DNA of 6,740 nt, taken from an uncultured Lachnospiraceae bacterium (GTDB lineage: Bacteria > Bacillota > Clostridia > Lachnospirales > Lachnospiraceae). Numbering within the stretch: position 1 is the stretch's first letter; each line of letters begins with the position of its first letter. Positions 1-4,172 of the stretch are shown here, one piece after another. The notes beneath the pieces were generated by a model. It saw only the letters and a list, made by a program, of their open reading frames with translations, was not told the origin of the DNA and did no database searches. Both the position numbers and the translations under genes were made by a program. The stretch covers positions 1 through 6,740 of the forward strand of contig CAMWJQ010000222.1 of assembly GCA_947174615.1 (NCBI GenBank), in the 5' to 3' direction.

Positions 1-53
1 ACCTTGAAATGACGGAGTCAGAGTCCGTTGCCTTACCGTTTGGCGATAGCGCT
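1..53 (-). tRNA. tRNA-Gln (anticodon CUG), 5' part, cut by window edge
   Basis: Read on the minus strand from 53 down to 1, the bases fit a tRNA cloverleaf: acceptor strand AGCGCTA, then TC at positions 8-9, a D arm with GCC pairing GGC around an AAACGGTAA loop, an anticodon stem ACGGA/TCCGT (plus-strand 24-28 and 12-16) enclosing the loop CTCTGAC (17-23), the variable bases CATTT, and the first T-arm strand CAAGG followed by T54. The anticodon is CTG (plus-strand 19-21), which reads the glutamine codon CAG. The D-arm and anticodon-arm pattern matches bacterial tRNA-Gln as I know it. The remaining T loop, acceptor 3' strand and any encoded CCA lie left of the window. Identity as tRNA-Gln is fairly firm; the 5' end at 53 follows from counting seven acceptor bases before TC. 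Confidence 0.9.
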
Positions 54-94
54 ATATTTTATTTGTTGTGCTCACTCTCTGTAGCACGTTATTT

Positions 95-123
95 AGTATA
101 TACTATGTTTTGGAAAAATGCAA
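95..123 (-). promoter_or_regulatory. Promoter of the tRNA-Gln gene
   Basis: On the minus strand TTGCAT (118-123) is followed by a 17-bp spacer and TATACT (95-100), a plausible sigma-A promoter with a weak -35 and a good -10. Transcription would start near 88 and give a leader of about 35 nt before the mature tRNA 5' end at 53. Within that leader, 68-72 and 83-87 (GTGCT/AGCAC) can form a 5-bp hairpin with a 10-nt loop. The rest of the stretch to 189 is AT-rich, with T-runs around 128-146, and I see no gene in it. Confidence 0.55.
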
Positions 124-189
124 GTACTTTTTTTAATTTTTTTTAAATTCTTTTGACCTCGATGTGACTAAATTGTTTGTTCTCACAAA

Positions 190-492
190 ATGAGGAAGAT
201 CTTCAAAAAATCAACCTGCTATTTGATAAATTGCAGCCCTGTTCGGAACGGGGCAACTGCTGAAATCATCAAAACAGTGCACTCTTTTCTGATTCATGCA
301 CACACGATTCACAGTATTTGTATAGACGACTACAATATTCATTTCTGCAAGGACTGCCGAAGCTGTCACAAAACAGTGGCGTGCGTTCAGTGTGATGATA
401 CGCCAACGCTCCTTGCAGAATTTGAATGGGCAGACAGCAGAAGACAAGAAATCAAAGAGCTCTGCGCCCTCATCCACTCACCTTGTAAATGA
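190..492 (+). pseudogene. Truncated flavodoxin-like NADPH-dependent FMN reductase (remnant)
   Basis: The 100-residue reading frame matches the N-terminal half of the flavodoxin-fold FMN reductase / iron-sulfur flavoprotein family: a first strand and FMN phosphate loop (YLINCSPVRNGAT, about residues 11-23, compare the usual GSPRKNGNT), a helix, a second strand, then the CxxCxxC cluster CKDCRSC (C53, C56, C59) followed by C65, C68 and DD (69-70). Similarity stops at the AEFEWAD stretch (76-82), just where family members continue with the isoalloxazine-binding SPxY segment. The last 18 residues look unrelated, and none of the other plus frames restores the missing half. Members are usually about 180-200 residues long. 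There is no clear Shine-Dalgarno before the ATG and no other usable start up to the in-frame TAA at 169. I infer a decayed 3'-deleted gene rather than a functional short protein. Confidence 0.6.
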
Positions 493-514
493 CTTTCATC
501 GTTTGCAGTTCCCA

Positions 515-1114
515 TCAGGAGAACGTATTTGCTTCCACCCCCGGCAGTAATTTGTAGATGGAACAGCCAATTTCCTTTTCAAAATACGCCTTGATCTCCA
601 GAATTTTTTTCCATCTGTCCACTGTTGCTGTATGCACGCCGTAACGGATCGTCACGTCCACAAACCGCTTTTCCAAGATACAAAATCCCGTGGGCAGCGC
701 CAGTGAATCGCTTAGCTGCACGAGACGATCATAGTCATCATACACTGCATTGGCGACAAAGTCTTTCATCAGCAAATAATCCGCCTCGCTCATATCAAAC
801 GCTGCGATAGATGTATTGATATCCTGTATCATAAACGCATGGGAAATACAGATTTGAGCCGCCTTTTCCCAGCCGCGCTCCGCGCAGTAATGATAGCCGT
901 CTGTCAGATGCTTCTCTCCGCTCACCCCCGCATAGCGTCCGATATCATGCAGCAGCCCCAGCACATAAGCCCGCTCGGCAGACAGATGCGCACAGTGCTG
1001 TGCGATATTTCTGCACGCCTGCGCAACATACCGGGAGTGGTCTGCCCACCCTCCCGGATTGGATTTTTCGGCTTCCCGCAGTGCCTGTTCGGCAGTCTCT
1101 CTGTTTGGTTCCAT
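515..1114 (-). CDS. HD-domain phosphohydrolase
   Basis: A soluble 199-residue protein of the HD superfamily, metal-dependent phosphohydrolases acting on nucleotides or phosphoesters; the substrate cannot be told from sequence. The metal-site pattern is visible: H26 in WADHSRYV, the H56-D57 pair in GLLHDIGR, further histidines H69, H75 and H92 (CISHAF), and D136 in QLSDSLAL, which fits the distal Asp of HD enzymes. The whole chain is one HD domain with a short C-terminal helical tail; no signal peptide, membrane segment or partner domain (GAF, response regulator, GGDEF) is present. The start is supported by AGAGGAG (1122-1128) 7 nt before the ATG. It follows the AraC-type gene by 146 bp on the same strand. 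No convincing sigma-A promoter was found in that gap (TATAGT-like hexamers occur but with poor -35 partners), so read-through from upstream is possible. It ends 22 bp from the FMN-reductase remnant, which converges on it. Confidence 0.85.
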   Translation of the reverse strand: MEPNRETAEQALREAEKSNPGGWADHSRYVAQACRNIAQHCAHLSAERAYVLGLLHDIGRYAGVSGEKHLTDGYHYCAERGWEKAAQICISHAFMIQDINTSIAAFDMSEADYLLMKDFVANAVYDDYDRLVQLSDSLALPTGFCILEKRFVDVTIRYGVHTATVDRWKKILEIKAYFEKEIGCSIYKLLPGVEANTFS

Positions 1115-1144
1115 AGGTATGCTCCTCTCTTATAACGATAAGTT

Positions 1145-1159
1145 TCTGAAAATTTCAGA
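1145..1159. repeat. Inverted repeat in the leader of the HD gene
   Basis: TCTGAAA and TTTCAGA flank a single central A, a perfect 7-bp dyad located about 17 bp upstream of the HD gene's Shine-Dalgarno. Its compact symmetric form suits a dimeric repressor site better than an RNA hairpin, because a 1-nt loop cannot close. Function is inferred only; AT-rich dyads of this size can arise by chance. Confidence 0.35.
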
Positions 1160-1222
1160 TCCGCAAAATTTTCCTGCACAAAGACAATATCACTATAGCG
1201 CATACACACTGAAAATACTATA

Positions 1223-1240
1223 ATGTTTCTGCCAAAACAT
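1223..1240. repeat. Inverted repeat downstream of the AraC-type gene
   Basis: ATGTTT (1223-1228) and AAACAT (1235-1240) form a 6-bp inverted repeat around a 6-bp centre, about 20 bp past the stop codon of the AraC-type gene. No T-run follows on the minus strand, so it is not a Rho-independent terminator. It could be a weak operator for the HD gene or chance. Confidence 0.25.
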
Positions 1241-1260
1241 AGCACAATCCTGCCATTTTA

Positions 1261-2166
1261 TCACTGGCTGCCCCATTTCTTACGATATTCCGTCGGCGTG
1301 CAGTGCGCATACGCGCGAAATACTTTTCCAAAGTAACTGCTGCTGCCCAATCCACAGGCTCTGCCAATCACCGTGACAGGTTCCTTTCCCTTTGCAAGCA
1401 TCTGACAGGCAATTTGCAGGCGGTAGTTTTGGATATATTCTACAGGCGTCATATGCAGACAATCCCGAAATGCCCGAAAGCACTCCCGCTCACTCAGATA
1501 CGCTGCTGCCGCTAACGCTGATATGGAAATTTTTTCAGGATAATGCTCATGAACATAAATCAGCATTTGTTTGATCTTGTCGCTGCTTTTGTCGTATCTG
1601 CTGTCTTGTATTGGCATTGTCTGATATTGTGCGAACAGCAGCAGCCATATTTGTGTCAGGACTTCCCGCAGTTTCATCTCATATCCAAACTCATCCTCCG
1701 GCAGACAAAACGCATCTAAAATAAGCCCTAAGATTTTATACTGCTCTGGATGATCTGGAAACAGTGGAATCATCTCCATCTGCGGATCGTTCACAATCGG
1801 CGCAATATATTTTCGCTCTATTCTGCTCCCCTGTTCTCCCGCAAGCAGAGACGCATCAAAGATATGAAGAAGCTGGACTGTTTCTTCTGTCTGCGAAACT
1901 GCCCGCGTCATGTGCAGTACATTTGCATTGACCATGCCGCCCGATCCTGCGGGAAACACAATTTTCCCGGCAGGAGTCTCATATTCCAGCACGCCGCTTT
2001 TCATATAAAAAATCTCTACCGCCCTGTGCCAATGCCACGGTGCCGTGCGCCCAATGTATTTGCCCAGCTCTGCCCGCGACGCAATATAGGGAAAGTCGGC
2101 TGCAAAATCAGGAAGAGCTTCTTCCCTGCTGCCAGTATGAAATTCTACGCTATGTACATTTTTCAT
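1261..2166 (-). CDS. AraC-family transcriptional regulator with N-terminal cupin domain
   Basis: A 301-residue cytoplasmic regulator of the usual AraC/XylS length. Residues about 35-105 form the effector-binding cupin, with the HWHRAVEIFYMKSG signature (45-58) in which the histidines and Glu lie where this family often carries ligand or metal contacts, and a second His at H85. A helical linker and dimer region (about 140-190) follows. The C-terminal DNA-binding domain (about 197-298) has two helix-turn-helix motifs: the first around ISISALAAAAYLSERECFRAF (213-233), the second in VTVIGRACGLGSSSYFGKVFR (264-284), ending in the family hallmark TPTEYRKKW (290-298). A Shine-Dalgarno GGGAG sits 11 nt before the ATG, rather far. 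The effector is unknown; many clostridial relatives of this layout respond to sugars. It follows the LRR-like gene by 59 bp, and that gap holds a near-perfect 18-bp palindrome and an 11-bp direct repeat that could be autoregulatory sites. Confidence 0.92.
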   Translation of the reverse strand: MKNVHSVEFHTGSREEALPDFAADFPYIASRAELGKYIGRTAPWHWHRAVEIFYMKSGVLEYETPAGKIVFPAGSGGMVNANVLHMTRAVSQTEETVQLLHIFDASLLAGEQGSRIERKYIAPIVNDPQMEMIPLFPDHPEQYKILGLILDAFCLPEDEFGYEMKLREVLTQIWLLLFAQYQTMPIQDSRYDKSSDKIKQMLIYVHEHYPEKISISALAAAAYLSERECFRAFRDCLHMTPVEYIQNYRLQIACQMLAKGKEPVTVIGRACGLGSSSYFGKVFRAYAHCTPTEYRKKWGSQ

Positions 2167-2189
2167 CTATTGCTTCACTCCCGCCCACA

Positions 2190-2207
2190 CTCAATAAATT
2201 TCTTGAG
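2190..2207. promoter_or_regulatory. 18-bp near-perfect palindrome upstream of the AraC-type gene
   Basis: CTCAATAAATTTCTTGAG equals its own reverse complement except for one mismatched base pair (T and C flanking the AAATTT core). It lies just upstream of the Shine-Dalgarno of the AraC-type gene in the 59-bp gap after the LRR-like gene. A dyad in this position could bind a dimeric repressor or form a weak mRNA hairpin. No T-run follows on either strand that would make it a terminator. Role inferred. Confidence 0.4.
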
Positions 2208-2231
2208 CCTGCTAAAAACTGCCTGCTAAAA
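2207..2231. repeat. Two 11-bp direct repeats, 14-bp period, over the LRR-like gene stop codon
   Basis: GCCTGCTAAAA occurs at 2207-2217 and again at 2221-2231, exact copies 14 bp apart. The second copy contains the stop codon of the LRR-like gene (2226-2228) and the first lies in the following gap. It may be a small slippage duplication or, since AraC-type proteins bind direct repeats, part of a regulator site; the 14-bp spacing does not match full helical turns, which argues mildly against the latter. Confidence 0.45.
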
Positions 2232-3377
2232 TTCTCTGACCTCATCAAACCACTGCTCCCACTTTTCAGGAGGAATGTCCGCAATCGCCCCTTCTTTTAA
2301 CTGCATTATAGCAGTGTATACATCTTCCCTCTCCGTTGTCTCAATACCATCCAGACGATTGATTCTTCCGATAAATTCTATTACCGCCTTATGCACCTCC
2401 TCCTCTGTCTGTGATTTTTTGATTTGGTTGAAACAGCTCTTATATGCCCTCGCTGCCTTTTTTGCAGTCTTTTCTTCCCATTCTGAAAACGGCATCCCGT
2501 ACTCCGTGACAAACCATACCCGCTTGCGCAATTTAGAAACACTGGCATGCTCCATTGATTTTTCTTTTTTTAGCTGTCGAACTTCTGTTCTTAATGTTTT
2601 CCCGGCAGTTTCCTCAATATTATAGCCAATAAAATATGTTAAACCGTCCCAGCTATGCAATTGGGGCATCCCCTCCAAATCCGGAACATATCTCAGCGCA
2701 ATGCTTTCAAGGTGCCTCAATTGCGCCAATGCGCTCAAATTGGTCAGATTTCCATGCAGGGAAATAGCTTTTAAATCTTTAAACTGCAGCAGACTTTCAC
2801 AGTCAAATGCCGCTTTTGCCGGCGTATTGTAGATATCCAGGGCAGTAATCTGGACCAGCGCCGGAAAAACAGGCAGCTGGCTCGATTCCGGGCAAAATAC
2901 CATATAGGGAAGTTTTTCGCACGGTTTGAGATCAAAATTTTCAAGTCGCCCAGATAAAGTAAGATGTACTATTTTTTCACAATTTACGATTTGGACCGTA
3001 TTTTCTTCCGTGTGAAGTCCCAAACGTCCGATTTCCGCATCCGCAAAGTCGGCAGTCAGATCTGTGTGGATTGCCCAGTGAAACTCTTCAATTCTTCTTT
3101 TGGCTGACCACTCAATAAAGCCTGTGTCATTGCCGGAATAATAGAACCACCTCGGCCAATTGCCATATGGATATTTCTCTTTATGCTCCCGACCGTATCC
3201 TGTATAAAACTCGTTGAAGGCATCCCAGTTTATCCTACTATCCTGCTCTACCCAGACATCATATTCTCCCTCGGAAATCCCCTTTGTTCCAATCGAAAAA
3301 GTACCCTGACCTGCTGGAATGACGACCTTGTGGCTGTCTTTTCCTGTCAGTGAAATCACGTATTCCATATTGCTCAT
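2226..3377 (-). CDS. Leucine-rich-repeat-like protein of unknown function
   Basis: A 383-residue soluble protein I cannot assign to a named family; numbering here counts from the upstream ATG at 3383. The N-terminal part (about 7-110) opens with short beta-type segments (EYVISLTGKDSHKVVIPAG) and an aromatic-rich stretch (INWDAFNEFYTGYG, YPYGNWPRWFYY). The middle (about 117-255) has irregular leucine-rich repeats, clearest in LKDLKAISL-type units at 200-240 (FKDLKAISLHGNLTNLSALAQLRHLESIAL). The C-terminal part (about 262-385) is highly charged and helical, with Lys/Glu-rich segments and no membrane helix or signal peptide. A scaffold or protein-binding role is the general expectation for such repeats. 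Two starts are possible: the ATG at 3383 lies only 1 nt from AAGGGG, whereas the ATG at 3377 is 7 nt from it, so the shorter form is preferred. It is probably the first gene of the minus-strand group and has its own extended -10 promoter. Confidence 0.8.
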   Translation of the reverse strand: MSNMEYVISLTGKDSHKVVIPAGQGTFSIGTKGISEGEYDVWVEQDSRINWDAFNEFYTGYGREHKEKYPYGNWPRWFYYSGNDTGFIEWSAKRRIEEFHWAIHTDLTADFADAEIGRLGLHTEENTVQIVNCEKIVHLTLSGRLENFDLKPCEKLPYMVFCPESSQLPVFPALVQITALDIYNTPAKAAFDCESLLQFKDLKAISLHGNLTNLSALAQLRHLESIALRYVPDLEGMPQLHSWDGLTYFIGYNIEETAGKTLRTEVRQLKKEKSMEHASVSKLRKRVWFVTEYGMPFSEWEEKTAKKAARAYKSCFNQIKKSQTEEEVHKAVIEFIGRINRLDGIETTEREDVYTAIMQLKEGAIADIPPEKWEQWFDEVREF

Positions 3378-3441
3378 ACTCATACCCCTTTCATAATGAA
3401 TGGAAATGCAAAATAAATTATTTCCTGATCAACTATAAAGA

Positions 3442-3450
3442 ATTATATCA
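3442..3450 (-). promoter_or_regulatory. Extended -10 promoter of the LRR-like gene
   Basis: On the minus strand TGATATAAT (3450 down to 3442) is a perfect extended -10 element, TGn followed by TATAAT. No good -35 hexamer lies 16-18 bp upstream, which the extended -10 may compensate for. The start point would fall near 3435, giving a leader of about 58 nt to the preferred ATG at 3377. It is back to back with the promoter of the HAD gene. Confidence 0.6.
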
Positions 3451-3476
3451 CAACGGTAACATTTTCGCTAAAACTG

Positions 3477-3485
3477 TGCTATAAT
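3477..3485 (+). promoter_or_regulatory. Extended -10 promoter of the HAD hydrolase gene
   Basis: TGCTATAAT is a perfect extended -10 element with TATAAT at 3480-3485. The -35 position holds only weak matches. Transcription would begin near 3492, leaving a leader of about 33 nt that contains the AGGTGA ribosome site of the HAD gene. Confidence 0.65.
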
Positions 3486-3524
3486 ATTCTAAAACTTTGT
3501 TTTCAGAAAGAATAGGTGAGTGCA

Positions 3525-4172
3525 ATGATAATAAAAGCAGTAATTTTCGATATGTATGGTGTAATTTTTGACTCTGAGCGGGCTGTTTACCAGTGCTGGC
3601 AGGAGCTTGCCGAAACACATCATCTCGAAGATCTTGATACAGCCTACCGCCAATGTATCGGGGTAAATTCCGCAATGTGCCGGAAGATTTTTATAGCTCA
3701 TTTCGGTGCCGATTTTCCCTTTGATGCCTATACGGCTGAAGTTTCCAAAAAATACCATGACAAATATGATCACGGGCGCCTGCCGCTGAAACCGGGCGTA
3801 AGGGAGCTGCTGTCGTGCTTAAAAAAGAACCAGTATCAAATCGCCATTGCTTCTTCCACCCGGACAAGCGTTGTCGAACAGCAGATTGCAGACGCTGGAC
3901 TGCGCGCATTTTTTGATGTCATTGTCGGCGGAGACATGGTTGAAAAAAGCAAACCAGAACCGGATATTTTCCTAAAAGCCGCAGATCTGTTACATGTACT
4001 GCCCCATGACGCGTATGTCATCGAGGATTCTTTCAACGGAATCCGCGCGGCATTTTCCGCAGGCACGATTCCGATTATGGTGCCGGATATGATGGAACCG
4101 GACGCGGAAATGCAGCTAAAAGCACGTTATATTTTTGAGGATTTATTCGGTGTAAAGGAATTACTGGGATAG
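3525..4172 (+). CDS. HAD-superfamily hydrolase, beta-phosphoglucomutase-like, with Asp-to-Tyr change in the DxD motif
   Basis: A 215-residue soluble Rossmann-fold enzyme of HAD subfamily I with an alpha-helical cap inserted after motif I. Motif I is FDMYGVIFDSE (8-18): D9 is the nucleophile, but the usual second Asp (acid/base) is Y11. The sequence otherwise follows beta-phosphoglucomutase-like phosphatases: helical cap about 19-85, motif II IASST (108-112), motif III Lys in KSKPEPDIF (K143), and motif IV VIEDSFNGI with E167 and D168 for magnesium. DxY is typical of L-2-haloacid dehalogenases, but GVIFDSE, the ED pair and SKPEPDIF are phosphatase/mutase-like. Substrate is unknown; sugar phosphates are the family expectation. 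The ATG at 3525 is chosen because AGGTGA (3514-3519) precedes it by 5 nt; an in-frame GTG at 3516 lacks such a site. It has its own promoter, is divergent from the LRR-like gene and overlaps the convergent lipoprotein gene by 12 bp. Confidence 0.9.
   Translation: MIIKAVIFDMYGVIFDSERAVYQCWQELAETHHLEDLDTAYRQCIGVNSAMCRKIFIAHFGADFPFDAYTAEVSKKYHDKYDHGRLPLKPGVRELLSCLKKNQYQIAIASSTRTSVVEQQIADAGLRAFFDVIVGGDMVEKSKPEPDIFLKAADLLHVLPHDAYVIEDSFNGIRAAFSAGTIPIMVPDMMEPDAEMQLKARYIFEDLFGVKELLG

Noticed and set aside
1..189. Phage attachment site or integrase remnant at the tRNA gene
   Set aside because: Only the 5' part of the tRNA is present, integrases normally use the 3' end, and no repeated tRNA fragment or integrase is seen.
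1219..1224. Plus-strand TATAAT between the AraC-type and HD genes
   Set aside because: No -35 match at 16-18 bp and no plus-strand gene downstream.
922..1245. Minus-strand reading frame of 107 codons overlapping the HD gene start
   Set aside because: It lies in another frame over the well-supported HD gene, shows no family resemblance and has no ribosome site.
3516..3518. GTG start for the HAD gene
   Set aside because: It overlaps the AGGTGA ribosome site that properly serves the ATG at 3525, and adds no conserved residues.
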